In this document: positions 27,052-36,520 of the stretch, piece after piece | Position numbering within the stretch: the stretch's first letter is position 1 | How the letters are laid out: the number at the start of each line of letters is the position of its first letter | Origin: Actinocorallia herbida | GTDB taxonomy: Bacteria; Actinomycetota; Actinomycetes; Streptosporangiales; Streptosporangiaceae | Reading direction: 5' to 3' | NCBI RefSeq assembly: GCF_003751225.1 | Contig: NZ_RJKE01000001.1 | Span: 5,952,001 to 6,016,000 of the forward strand | DNA length: 64,000 nucleotides | Notes under the pieces: generated by a model | The model's input: only the letters and a program-made list of their open reading frames with translations | What the model was told of the DNA's origin: nothing | Database searches by the model: none | Program-made: the position numbers and the translations under genes

Positions 27052-28439
27052 GATCGCGTTCCCTCGCCTACGCTGTCGGCCGCCAAGACGGCGTCCACAT
27101 CGAACCGATGGCTGAACCACACCTTGCACCGGTCGGTCAGATCACAGATCCCGCCCATAGCGAGCTCGGGATCCATACCTGCTGGAAGAACGGAGGGATC
27201 TAGGCTGTTGATTGCTTCTTCCAGCCGTCTCCACAAGAGAGTTCCCAGTAGGTTCGGCCCGTCAGTGGTTTGGTCGCATATGCGCTGAAGCAGCCTCTCC
27301 AGGCGGCGGCGCTCCATCCGGGCCATCGGGTCACCGCTCTCGCGGCCGCTCCAGTAATCCCGGTAGTCCGAGCGCAGGCTCATCGCTCGTTCGAGGGTGT
27401 TGACGGAGCAGCCGCCGGCCTCCAGTTTCACTTCAAGACGGGAGGAGGGACGCAGCACGGGAAGCTGCTGGTAACCGATGGGCCTGTTCACCGCGACCTC
27501 GATCGCTTGCTGGATGTCGAGCATGGTGATGCTGCGCCTGCTGAGCATCCGGGCGAGGTCTGAGGGGAAACCCTGAAAGGTGTAGCCGCGCTGCAGGATA
27601 GTGGGCAGTTCTCCGGCAGATACCGGCCCGCGGCCTCTCATGCGACTGCGGAAAACGTCCAGTACGGCCTTCCAGACTGCCGCCGCCGGTGCGCTCACCC
27701 CCATCTTGTCGAGGACCGGCTGAACGAACATCGTCGGCGCTGCATACTCCACGTGATCACGGTGGATCCGCTCGTGGTCGATCGTCAAAGCCGCCAGGAA
27801 TCGCGCTGTCTCGGCATCACGTTCGCGATCCGGCACCGCGGGCGCTTCGTCATCTCCGGTCCATCGAAGCTTGGTGGACTTGCAGTAAGCGCCGATCGCA
27901 TCCCGCAGCTTCTCCACCACCGTGTTGTGCGCAAACTCCGTCATAGGAGGGGTGTGTGGCTTCATGGTTCGAAGAGTGAGAGCCGCGGTCAAGAGCTGCT
28001 GAGCCTCACCGGCCCCGACACCGCCAGAGGTCACCAGCCGACAGAACGGTTTCTCCTTCATCGCAGCCCACCGGTTGAACAGATGCGCCAAGCCTCCGTC
28101 ATCAGCAAGCTTGTTGACGGTCGTATAGGCACCGGCAGAGGGATCACGATGTTTACCAGAAACCAGCTCGATGTCCTGATCAGAGATCAGAACCCAATCT
28201 TCCTGCCATTCACACAGAATCCAGTCTTCGCACCCAGGTCGCAGCCGACCGCCGTCGTCTAGGGCTTCTTCGTACATCTTCAAGCCGTCGGCTGCTGCCA
28301 TAGCAGCTTGCCAGTCATAGCGATCAGCCGTCTGCGGACCGGCGTCATCAGAAGGCATGGCCGACGACAACACTTCGCCAGCCGAGATAACCGCGCTGTT
28401 CGGGGGGCTAGGCAGGCCAGACACGGATTCAGGCACCAC
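27048..28439 (-). CDS. DUF4297-like putative nuclease effector
   Basis: A 463-residue protein. Residues about 70-140 resemble the DUF4297/Cap4-type nuclease core: EDWILCEWQEDWVLISDQDIELVSGKHRD, then TVNKLADDGGLAHLFNRW and RLVTSGGVGAGEAQQLLTAA. The family's VQxKHR element reads VSGKHR here, with Lys 96 kept and a Ser in the Gln/Glu place. The C-terminal two thirds show no domain I can name and may bind the ATPase or target. It is the first gene of the operon. The start is uncertain: GTG 28439 or ATG 28358, neither with a strong ribosome site. Confidence 0.65.
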   Translation of the reverse strand: MVPESVSGLPSPPNSAVISAGEVLSSAMPSDDAGPQTADRYDWQAAMAAADGLKMYEEALDDGGRLRPGCEDWILCEWQEDWVLISDQDIELVSGKHRDPSAGAYTTVNKLADDGGLAHLFNRWAAMKEKPFCRLVTSGGVGAGEAQQLLTAALTLRTMKPHTPPMTEFAHNTVVEKLRDAIGAYCKSTKLRWTGDDEAPAVPDRERDAETARFLAALTIDHERIHRDHVEYAAPTMFVQPVLDKMGVSAPAAAVWKAVLDVFRSRMRGRGPVSAGELPTILQRGYTFQGFPSDLARMLSRRSITMLDIQQAIEVAVNRPIGYQQLPVLRPSSRLEVKLEAGGCSVNTLERAMSLRSDYRDYWSGRESGDPMARMERRRLERLLQRICDQTTDGPNLLGTLLWRRLEEAINSLDPSVLPAGMDPELAMGGICDLTDRCKVWFSHRFDVDAVLAADSVGEGTRS

Positions 28440-29078
28440 TCTGCGACTATACGGCTACTAACGATGATCATCTGGTGAGTGTTACCTGATTGCAGCCCGA
28501 GAAGTAGCGCGGAGCATGTTCATAGTCACCAGGTGTCAGTGGCAGCGAACCGAACGACCTCCGCTGAAACACCAGCTCACCGAGCTGCCATGTGCCTGGC
28601 CTGCCGCTACTGGCCTGGCTGTTTAGAACTTCTGGGCGCTCCACCGAGACTGCTGAAGACTCACTGCAGAGTCTCCTCTGGAGCGCGCGGCCAGCGGCTT
28701 CGATCCTCGCGGGCGCGGGCTTGCGCGCAACCGGTACTCGCTGCGCTCGTCCGGTCTGCGCTCCAGCCCTCCATCACCCGCGGGGTCGGCGCCGCCTCGC
28801 CCACGCGCCCAGGACGGTTCCGAACCGAGCGGCCCTGAAGTTACGGGTCGATAAACTTTTCTGCTGGTTCTTCTGCACTGGACTGCACATGCAGCCACTC
28901 ATTTACAGAAGTCCGTAGCCAGCTCATTTCGGCGAGCGGGCAGGCGACAAATCGAGTGTCGCTCCATTCCTATGCTCTAGTCCAAGTCAACCTCCCGGCT
29001 GCGATGGCGCAATGGTTCTCGGACTGCGCGCATCGGGTTCGGTATGGATTAGAGAAGATTGTTGAAAGGGGCCGTGGT
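28440..29078. other. Divergent region between defence operon and integrase
   Basis: No credible gene is seen in these bases. The left end must hold the promoter of the three-gene operon and the right end that of the integrase. An in-frame ATG at 28956 could start the integrase earlier but lacks a ribosome site. I found no att-like direct repeat by eye. Confidence 0.5.
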
Positions 29079-30433
29079 TTGGCCTATGTCGTTGAGCGTG
29101 TTGGCCGTGGCGGGAAGCCGCGCTACACCGGGATGTACAAGACGGTTGACGGGGGGTTTCGGTCGGCGGGGACGTATGACTCGCACGTGCGGGCGTATGA
29201 GGTCGCGGAGAAGGAGGAGCGGCACGTCCGGAGTCAGCTGGGTGAGACGAGTCCTGCGGAGAAGGCGCAGGCGACCGTTCGCGAGTTCTGCATGGGGAGG
29301 TTCCTGCCCGATCATGCGGTCGGGGCCGGCACGCGGCAGAACTACGGGTACACCGTCAAGAACCACATCCTGCCCTACCTGGGGCATCTGCGGATCAGTG
29401 AGATCGGGCGGGAGACCTTCTACAACCTGCTCATCAAGGTGCTGCCCGAGCAGGAGGTGACCCAGGGCGTCGTGCTGGCGACGCGTAAGGTGCTGTCGGC
29501 TATGTGCCAGATGGCGCTCGACGAGGGATACCGCGGCGACAACCCGATCAGGAGCATCCGGCTCCCCCAGTCCCCCAGCAAGCCGATCCTCGTGGCCGAC
29601 CATGACCAGTGGCGGCGGTTCGAGGAATCCCTCTCCCATCCGCCGGCGCGACTGTACGCGCGGCTCAACATCACGACCTGGGCGCGGCGCTGCGAGATGA
29701 TCGGGTTCCGGCCGCGGGACTTCGACTTCGGCAAACAGCTCATCAACATCACCCGCTCCACCAGCTACATCACCGCCAAGTACAACCCCACCGGCCGCAG
29801 CGGCTGGGTACCCGGCCCAACCCCAAGAACGGCGACTGGCGACGCTTCACCATCTCCAAGAACATGTGCCACGCCATCCAGGAACACATCGACGAACACG
29901 ACATCGGCCCCGACGACCTGCTCTTCCCCAACTGGATGTTCGCCTACCACCGGCCCACTCCCCCAGCCGAACAAGAAGACGAGCTTCCTCCGCTCGTGTC
30001 GAACTCAGGGGCGGTCTACGAGCACGGCACCAAAGGCGCCCGCTACTCCCTCAAGTGCGACTGCGCCAAGTGCAAGGCCTACGCAGCCGACTACCAACGC
30101 GCCTGGCGAAGGAAACGCGCAGCCGAACAGCGAGACCAGGGCGGCAAGAGAGTCGACACCTGGCGGCGGGACGGCACCGAGTTCCTCAGCACCCAGGTCT
30201 GGAACCGGTTCTGGGAGAACGCGCGCGCTGCCGTAGGTCTCCCCGAAGGGTTCACCCCCTACAACGCACGCCACACCGGCATCAGCTGGGCCATCGCCAA
30301 AGGCGTCGACCTCCAGAAAGTCCGCCAACGCGCCGGCCACGGCAACCTCACCGTCACCAGCCGATACGCAGCCATCCTCGACGAACACGACACCACCCTC
30401 GCCGATGCCCTCGAAGAGATCTTCGATTCTTAG
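29079..30433 (+). pseudogene. Tyrosine recombinase/phage-type integrase with a frameshift
   Basis: The first frame encodes an N-terminal arm and SAM-like core-binding domain (FLPDHAVGAGTRQNYGYTVKNHILPYLG) and the start of the catalytic domain (TTWARRCEMIGFRPRDFDF) as far as YNPTGRSGW near 29808. The second frame continues with PKNGDWRRFTISKNM to GFTPYNARHTGISWAIAKG, GHGNLTVTSRYAAILDEHD, which holds the distal catalytic residues Arg, His, His and Tyr. One base is missing between 29807 and 29825 relative to the homologous fragment at 20.74 kb. The TTG start has GAAAGGGG upstream. The gene is dead unless the shift is an error. A cysteine- and lysine-rich insert lies near 30050. Confidence 0.8.
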
Positions 30434-30598
30434 GACTGATGCGCGATGACCGCATCTGAAACGTCGCCGCCATTGGGTTGGCTGCCCAAAGGTAGTGAGG
30501 CTCCCCCAGGGCAAGAGTGATCATGCTTTCCGTCGCGGCGGTGAAACTGTGAACCGCCCGCGGGCCATGGCCCACGCCTCAGAGCCTGCGGGAGGTAC

Positions 30599-33031
30599 TC
30601 ATGCAGACCGTTGGGCGGAAGTGTTCCGGAGCCGGGCTCCGGCTCGGCGGGCGGTCGGGGAAGTTGCGTTGAGTACGGCGACGATGCGGTCCAAGGTGTC
30701 GAGGCCGAGGCGGCCGTCGGCTGCGGCAACGAGGCCCCGTAGGGGCATCTGAGCGAGGACGGCTTCGATCATGGCCTTGGTGGCCTGGTCGCCGCCGGTC
30801 GGGACCTGCCTGCGCACGGCGACGAGCAGCAGGGAACGCAGCCTCCGGCCGAGCCAGGTCTGGGCGAGGTCCTCGATGGTGGAGTCCGTGGTGTACGGCA
30901 GGAGCGGGCGGAGAGCCGGGACGGGGCGCTGAAGGAGCGCCGCCATCTCCTCTCCGGTGGCGACGGGCCCCGAAGGCGCGGGTACGGGCGTGATGACGTC
31001 GTCCGACTCGACGTGCACGGTGATGCTCGCCCGGATGTCGCGCGAGGAGGCGCCGACGCGCAGTTCGAAACCGCCCGTCTCCACGAGCCAGGATCCCGTG
31101 GCAACGTCGTAGACGGCGAAGGAGCGGCGGTCCAGCCGGAGTTCGGCGTCGCACGACTGTCCGGGGGCCAGCCTCACCCGTGCGAATCCCTTGAGCTCCT
31201 GCGCGGGCCGGTGCACGGTGGACTCGGTGTCGTGGACGTAGAGCTGCACAACCTCCGATCCCGCCCGCGCGCCGGTGTTGGTGACCGGCACGGTGACGAC
31301 AAGGTCGGTACCCTCCCCGGTGACGTGCGGTGTGCCGTACGAGAACGAGGTGTAGGTCAGCCCGTGGCCGAAGGGGAACCTGGGCGCGACGTCCCAGGTG
31401 TCGTGGAAGCGGTAGCCCACATTGGACGTCTCGCGGTACAGGGCCTGGGTGGGAGCCGTGGTCGGGAATCCGGCGGAGGCGGCCAGGTCGGCGGCCCGGA
31501 CCGGGAGGCTTTCGGCGAGTCTGCCGCCCGGTTCGGAGTCTCCGAGCAGGACGTCGGCGATCGCGGCGCCCGCCGCCTGCCCGCCCAGGTATGCCTCGAT
31601 GAGGGCCGCGGGCTCGTCGGCCCAGGGCAGCTCGAACGGCGCCCCGTTGACGAGCACGACGGCCGTGCGGGGGTTGGCGGCGACGACGGCGCCTACGAGA
31701 TCGTTCAGGTCGGAGGGGAAGGCCAGATCGGTGCGGTCCACACCTTCGGCCTCAAGACCGGCCGGCACGCCCAGCACCAGGACGACCGCGTCGGCGGACG
31801 ACGCCTCGGCCACGGCCGCCTGCCGCTGCTCCCCCGATGACGTCCCGGTGACCGGATCGTAGCCGGGCGTGTAGGCGAGTTCGGGCAACCGGTCGCGCAG
31901 CGCGGCGAGCAAGGTCTCGGTGCGCCAGGGGTTGACGCGTGAGCTGCCCACGCCCTGGAACCGGGGGTGTTCGGCGGCGGCTCCGATCACCGCGACGCGG
32001 CCAAGCGCGGACAACGGGAGCAGGCCGTCGTTGGTGAGCAGGACGGTGCCAGCCGCCGCGGCCCGTCGGGTGAGCGCGTGGTGGGCGTCCCGGTCCACGG
32101 CGGCGGGGCCGGCTTCGGCCCGGGCCTGCTCCGCGCGCAGCGAGAGGGCGACGACCCGTGCGGCGGACCTGTCGACGTCGTCCTGGGAGAGTTCGCCGAG
32201 GTCGACGGCGCGCAGCACCCGCGCGTCCCAGGCGCCACGGCCTCCGGGCATCTCCAGGTCGAGCCCGGCCCTGACTCCGGCGACGCGGTCGAAAACCGCC
32301 ATCCAGTCGGACATGACCAGGCCGTCGAAGCTCCACTCGCCACGGAGGATCTCGGCGAGCAGGTGACGCGATTCGCCGGTGTGCTCGCCGTTGAGCAGGT
32401 TGTAAGAGGTCATGACCGTCCACGGCCTCCCCTCGCGCACGGCGATCTCGAACCCGGCGAGGTAGACCTCCCGCAGGGTGCGCTCGTCGATCACCGAGTC
32501 CAGGCGCATCCGCGAGGTCTCCTGGCTGTTGCCGGCGAAGTGCTTCACCGACGCGCCGACCCCCTCGGACTGCACACCCCGTACCAGTGCCGCCGCCGCC
32601 TTCCCGGCGAGGAACGGGTCTTCGGAGAGGTACTCGAACGTGCGCCCTCCGCCCGGGTGCCGTTTGATGTTCAGCCCGGGACCGAGCAGGACGCCCACCC
32701 CCTCGGCGCGCGCCTCGCGACCCATCGCCGCGCCGACCTCTTCGAGCAGCTCCTCGTCCCAGGTCGAGCCGAGCGCCGCGCCGGCGGGGAAGCACGTGGC
32801 GGGCACGGTCTCGCCGATGCCCACGTGGTCGGCGTCGGCGACCTGTTTGCCCACACCGTTCGGCCCGTTCGCGAGCACGACGGCGGGCGCGCCGGGCGCT
32901 TCCTCAGTCGACCACATGCCCGCGCCCGACAGGAGCCGCACCCGCGCGGCGGGATCGAGCGCCTGCACGATGCGTCTGGCCTGCGCCGCCATCGGGTCCT
33001 GGGTCTGGTCGGTGTCGTGGTGGATGCTCAT
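30599..33031 (-). CDS. GH3 beta-glucosidase
   Basis: An 810-residue glycoside hydrolase family 3 enzyme that releases terminal beta-linked sugars. The nucleophile Asp is in GLVMSDWMAV. The substrate-binding KHFAGNSQE is clear, as are GPGLNIKRHPGGGRTFEYLSEDP, the C-terminal FPFGHGLTYTSFSY and a fibronectin-III-like domain (LVVTVPVTNTGARAGSEVVQLYV). No signal peptide is seen, so it likely acts on imported oligosaccharides or glycosides. ATG 33031 has GAAGG upstream and overlaps the stop of the esterase gene. It is the last gene of the LacI-controlled operon. Confidence 0.93.
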   Translation of the reverse strand: MSIHHDTDQTQDPMAAQARRIVQALDPAARVRLLSGAGMWSTEEAPGAPAVVLANGPNGVGKQVADADHVGIGETVPATCFPAGAALGSTWDEELLEEVGAAMGREARAEGVGVLLGPGLNIKRHPGGGRTFEYLSEDPFLAGKAAAALVRGVQSEGVGASVKHFAGNSQETSRMRLDSVIDERTLREVYLAGFEIAVREGRPWTVMTSYNLLNGEHTGESRHLLAEILRGEWSFDGLVMSDWMAVFDRVAGVRAGLDLEMPGGRGAWDARVLRAVDLGELSQDDVDRSAARVVALSLRAEQARAEAGPAAVDRDAHHALTRRAAAAGTVLLTNDGLLPLSALGRVAVIGAAAEHPRFQGVGSSRVNPWRTETLLAALRDRLPELAYTPGYDPVTGTSSGEQRQAAVAEASSADAVVLVLGVPAGLEAEGVDRTDLAFPSDLNDLVGAVVAANPRTAVVLVNGAPFELPWADEPAALIEAYLGGQAAGAAIADVLLGDSEPGGRLAESLPVRAADLAASAGFPTTAPTQALYRETSNVGYRFHDTWDVAPRFPFGHGLTYTSFSYGTPHVTGEGTDLVVTVPVTNTGARAGSEVVQLYVHDTESTVHRPAQELKGFARVRLAPGQSCDAELRLDRRSFAVYDVATGSWLVETGGFELRVGASSRDIRASITVHVESDDVITPVPAPSGPVATGEEMAALLQRPVPALRPLLPYTTDSTIEDLAQTWLGRRLRSLLLVAVRRQVPTGGDQATKAMIEAVLAQMPLRGLVAAADGRLGLDTLDRIVAVLNATSPTARRAGARLRNTSAQRSA

Positions 33032-34050
33032 GATCCTTCTCGTGTCCGGCTGTCGGAGGGAAGTCCCTCGAAGAAGTCGACGGCGGCCTGTGGGGAGTCG
33101 AGGTGCTCGGTGGAGCCGCCCATGATGCGCGGCATCCGGGCGACCGAATTCGGCACGATATGGCCGCCGCCTCGGACGGTGTACAGGCGCACCGGGTGCG
33201 CGGTTCCGGCTCCGTACTCGGTGAGCGTCACCGAACCGTCCTCGCCGGGATCTCCACCGACGAGCGTGCGGACCGGGCCGTCGGTGACCCGGTTGACTCC
33301 GGCCAGCAGCAGTGCGCTCTCCTCGGCGGAGCGCACAAGGCCCAGATTCTGCCCGAACGCGCCGGCCTTTCCTCCGTCGTAGGGGCTGACCGGGTCGCCG
33401 GTGCCCTCCACGAGCATGACGGGGACCGGCGTGTTCCACGGGGTGCATTCGTTGTTGCCGTCAGCGGGGAGCTCGGCGGCGTTGGCGACGATCCCCGCGA
33501 ACGTCCCCGGGCTCTCCGCGATCATCCGGAAGAGCATGTGGGAGCCGTTGGAGTAGCCGAAGCCGTAGACCCGCGAGGCGTCCAGGCGGTTCTGGGACGT
33601 CACCGTCGCCACGAGTTCCTCGACGAAGTGCACGTCGTTGACGCCCTCACGCCTGGCGGGGTAGGGAGTAGCCGTGCGGCAGTCGTGCCACGTCTTCTCG
33701 TAGCCTTCGGCGTAGACCACGGCGAAACCCTTCTCAACTGCCAGTTCCTCCAGGCGGTAACCGGTGAAGGCGCGGATCTGCGGGACCGTGTTGTTCGCCC
33801 CGTGCAGCACCACCCACAGCGGGGCGCCGTCCGGAAGCGAGTCGGGGACAACCGTGACGTAGCGACGCTGCCTGCCGTCGACGGTGATGGACGCGCTCGT
33901 CTCCCTGACCGCCAGAACGGGCTTGTCCGGCGTCGGCACCCACACGAACCACCACGCCAGGGCCGCGACGGTGAGGACGAGGACGCCGAGCACCGCGCCC
34001 GTCCAGACGAGCACGCGCCGAAGTCGCCCGTGCCGCATGGGGGCCGCCAT
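33028..34050 (-). CDS. Membrane-anchored esterase (LpqC/PHB-depolymerase/feruloyl-esterase-like)
   Basis: A 340-residue alpha/beta hydrolase with one N-terminal membrane segment (VLVWTGAVLGVLVLTVAALA, residues about 13-33) and an extracytoplasmic catalytic domain. Motifs are LWVVLHGANNTVPQIRAFTGYR and GFGYSNGSHMLFRM, the latter with the nucleophile Ser in GYSNG. GGGHIVPNSV near the end probably holds the catalytic His. Related proteins cleave ester-linked acyl groups from polysaccharides or polyesters. It overlaps genes on both sides (TGATG and ATGA). The operon would let the cell deacylate, import and hydrolyse a glycoside. Confidence 0.82.
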   Translation of the reverse strand: MAAPMRHGRLRRVLVWTGAVLGVLVLTVAALAWWFVWVPTPDKPVLAVRETSASITVDGRQRRYVTVVPDSLPDGAPLWVVLHGANNTVPQIRAFTGYRLEELAVEKGFAVVYAEGYEKTWHDCRTATPYPARREGVNDVHFVEELVATVTSQNRLDASRVYGFGYSNGSHMLFRMIAESPGTFAGIVANAAELPADGNNECTPWNTPVPVMLVEGTGDPVSPYDGGKAGAFGQNLGLVRSAEESALLLAGVNRVTDGPVRTLVGGDPGEDGSVTLTEYGAGTAHPVRLYTVRGGGHIVPNSVARMPRIMGGSTEHLDSPQAAVDFFEGLPSDSRTREGS

Positions 34051-35327
34051 CACCGCACCGCCTTGATCGGCCAGACCGCCAGGGCGCCGAGCACGCTCAA
34101 GGCGATTCCCACGGGGAACAACCCGGCGTAGCCGAACGAGAGAACGATCGCTCCGGCGACCCCGGGGGCGAGCGTCTGGGGCAAGGTGGCGGCGATGTTG
34201 ACCACGCCGAGGTCCTTGGCGAACGACTTCGCGGAAGGCAGGACCTCGCTCATCAGCGCGGTGTCGACCGCTTGGAACATCCCGAATCCGAAGCCGCAGA
34301 CGAATGTCATCAGCGTCCAGGCCGTCACGTCGGGCCATATCCAGGGCAGCAGGAGTGCCAGCCCTGTGATCATCGCGGAGCCGAACACGAACGGCTTGCG
34401 GCGTCCCGCGCGATCCGACAGCGGTCCGGAGATCGCGGTGGCGATCAGGATTCCGGCGAGGCTGATCGCACCGAGCATCGGGATCCTCGACTCGGGCTCG
34501 GCGACGTCAAAGTAGTCGGTCAGCAGGAAGAGCTGGTATCCGGTCACCGAGAAGTACCCGGTGTAGAGGAGCAGGCGCCCGAGGAAGGCCCAGGCGAAGT
34601 CGGGGTGCCGGACCGGGCTGACCCAGAACGCGGCCAGGAAGTCACGCAGCCGGAACAGCTCTGGGGCCGCCTCGGTGCTGGGCTGATCGGGGTTGAACAG
34701 GGTGAAGAGGCCGAGGGCGATCAGCGGGACCGCGGCGAAGACGAGGTAGCCGGCGGTGACGCTGTCGAAGAACAGCGATCCCAGGATCTGCCCGCCGAGC
34801 GCGCCGAACATCACGCCGATCCCGGTCAGCGCGGCGAAGGTGCCGCGGCGCGCGACCGGGACCCGGTCGGGCAGGACCGCGCTCAGCGGGCCCTGCGCGA
34901 AGTTGAAGCAGATCTGGACGAGCATCCAGGCGATCGCCACTCCGACGAGCGAGTCGGCGAAGGCCAGCCCGACAAGTGCCAGTCCTCCGGCGAGCGCGCC
35001 GAGGACCATCCACGGCGCCCGGCGGCCGAGCCGCGAGCGCGTCCGGTCGGAGACCTGACCGGCGATGGGCTGGGCAATCATCGCCGCGAGGGCGCCGATA
35101 GTCGCGACCAGGGCTAGGTCGCCGACCTTGTCATCCTCGCCGAACAAGACGGTGATCTGCTGCGGCAGCAGAACGCCGGGGATCGCTCCCCACAGGAGGA
35201 AGACCCCCAGGTTGGCGGGGATGATCCAGCCCATCAGGCGGCGCAGGCCCTTGATCGGGACGGGCGGGTCTTGAGCGCCCTCGGCCTCGCGGTGCGCGGG
35301 CGTGGAGAGTCCATCGGGGTGGGACAT
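34050..35327 (-). CDS. MFS glycoside/sugar transporter (SLC45-like)
   Basis: A 425-residue, 12-helix major facilitator. The segment QPIAGQVSDRTRSRLGRRAPWMVLGA is the loop motif typical of SLC45/GPH-like sugar carriers, repeated as SGPLSDRAGRRKPFVFGSAM. VQICFNFAQGPLSAVLPDRVP supports this group. It is the first gene of the operon, downstream of the palindromic operator at 35363 and divergent from the LacI gene, so it probably imports a disaccharide or glycoside cleaved by the GH3 enzyme. Confidence 0.88.
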   Translation of the reverse strand: MSHPDGLSTPAHREAEGAQDPPVPIKGLRRLMGWIIPANLGVFLLWGAIPGVLLPQQITVLFGEDDKVGDLALVATIGALAAMIAQPIAGQVSDRTRSRLGRRAPWMVLGALAGGLALVGLAFADSLVGVAIAWMLVQICFNFAQGPLSAVLPDRVPVARRGTFAALTGIGVMFGALGGQILGSLFFDSVTAGYLVFAAVPLIALGLFTLFNPDQPSTEAAPELFRLRDFLAAFWVSPVRHPDFAWAFLGRLLLYTGYFSVTGYQLFLLTDYFDVAEPESRIPMLGAISLAGILIATAISGPLSDRAGRRKPFVFGSAMITGLALLLPWIWPDVTAWTLMTFVCGFGFGMFQAVDTALMSEVLPSAKSFAKDLGVVNIAATLPQTLAPGVAGAIVLSFGYAGLFPVGIALSVLGALAVWPIKAVR

Positions 35328-35362
35328 GGGGTTCTCCGCTTACTGAGCAGGGGATGCTTGCA

Positions 35363-35376
35363 CTAAATCGATTTAG
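35363..35376. promoter_or_regulatory. LacI-family operator
   Basis: CTAAATCGATTTAG is a perfect 14-bp palindrome with the central CG usual in LacI/PurR-family operators. It lies 36 bp upstream of the MFS start and 107 bp upstream of the divergent LacI start, where bound repressor would block the transporter-esterase-glucosidase operon. Confidence 0.8.
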
Positions 35377-35483
35377 CGTGCCCAGGACAATCCCACCCCG
35401 ATAGGTCTTTTGTCAACAGGTACGACCGGAGCGTTATCGTGGTGCGGTGCCGGACGGCGCGTGTCACGACCCAGGAGCCAGCA

Positions 35484-36500
35484 ATGCCCCGCCAATCGAC
35501 GCCGAGCAAGCGCGTCACCATTGCGGACGTCGCCCGTGAGGCAGGGGTGTCGCGCTCGACCGTCAGCTTCGTGCTCAACAAAACGCCGGGGCAGACCATC
35601 CCGGAAACCACCCGCCAACGTGTCATCGCCGCCGCCCGAAAGCTGAGCTACCAGCCCTCGGCCACAGCGCGGGCGCTGCGCAGAGGCCGTTCAGACATCA
35701 TCCTGTTCCTGATGCCGAACTGGTCCACGGGCGAGGCCGTCGCCCAGGCCATGGACGCGATCTCCGTGGCACTTGCCGAACACGGGCTGACCTACCTTCT
35801 GCACCCGCGCGCCACATCCAACCGCCACCTGTCCGACCTGTGGAGGAGCGTCACCCCTGCCTTGGTCATCACCGTCGATGACCTCGACGATGACGACTCG
35901 GCGGCGCTCGACGCCGCCGGCATCGCGCATATGACGTTCGGCCTCGGCGATGACAGCCGGACGCCGCACTCCTATCAGGAGATGATCGGCCGGATACAGG
36001 CCGAGCACCTCATCCAGACCGGCCACACCCGTCTCGGGTACGCCACGGTGCCCGACACATCCTTGTTCACGTTCGCCGAATCGCGACTGCGCGGGGTCCA
36101 GCAGGTGTGCGCGGGCTACGGCCTGCCCTCGCCGCTCGCCCTCGGCGCACAGCCCGGAACAGAAGCCGAGCGGTCGCTGCGAGCCTGGCGTTCCGCCGAG
36201 GTCACCGCCGTCGCCGCTTACAACGACGAGGTCGCCCTCGCACTCCTGCAGGCCGCACGCGCTTCCGGAGTCACCGTCCCCGAAGACCTGGCTGTCATCG
36301 GCGCGGACGACATCGCTGCAGCGGGGCTCTCGTGCCCGCCGCTCACCACCGTCCGCATCGACCCCTCCGCCTTCGTTCCCGCACTCGTCTCGACGATCAT
36401 GGCGCACCTCAATAGGACACCCCCCGAGAATGCACCGACCATCCCTGACGGAGAACTCGTCCTGCGCGACTCGACCAACGTGACGAAGAAGCGACGGTAG
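35484..36500 (+). CDS. LacI family transcriptional repressor
   Basis: A 338-residue LacI-type regulator. The N-terminal helix-turn-helix and hinge are complete: KRVTIADVAREAGVSRSTVSFVLN and QRVIAAARKLSYQPSATARALRRG. The remainder is a periplasmic-binding-protein-like sensor ending with PEDLAVIGADDIAAAG and SCPPLTTVRIDPSAF. AGGAG 7 nt before ATG 35484 fixes the start; the longer frame has no ribosome site. It is divergent from the glycoside operon and presumably binds the palindrome at 35363, releasing it on sensing a sugar. Confidence 0.93.
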   Translation: MPRQSTPSKRVTIADVAREAGVSRSTVSFVLNKTPGQTIPETTRQRVIAAARKLSYQPSATARALRRGRSDIILFLMPNWSTGEAVAQAMDAISVALAEHGLTYLLHPRATSNRHLSDLWRSVTPALVITVDDLDDDDSAALDAAGIAHMTFGLGDDSRTPHSYQEMIGRIQAEHLIQTGHTRLGYATVPDTSLFTFAESRLRGVQQVCAGYGLPSPLALGAQPGTEAERSLRAWRSAEVTAVAAYNDEVALALLQAARASGVTVPEDLAVIGADDIAAAGLSCPPLTTVRIDPSAFVPALVSTIMAHLNRTPPENAPTIPDGELVLRDSTNVTKKRR

Positions 36501-36520
36501 GTGCGGCGCCGCACCTACCG
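36495..36520. terminator. 26-bp palindrome spanning the LacI stop codon
   Basis: CGGTAGGTGCGGC is followed at once by its exact complement, giving 13-bp arms with no spacer. The left arm includes the LacI stop codon (TAG at 36498-36500). As RNA it would form a strong hairpin between convergent genes. The AGGTGCGG stem recurs in the hairpin at 41039-41068. Confidence 0.6.

Noticed and set aside
28479-28918. Two plus-strand frames before the integrase
   Set aside because: They have no ribosome site, no recognisable content and lie in a region with no codon bias.
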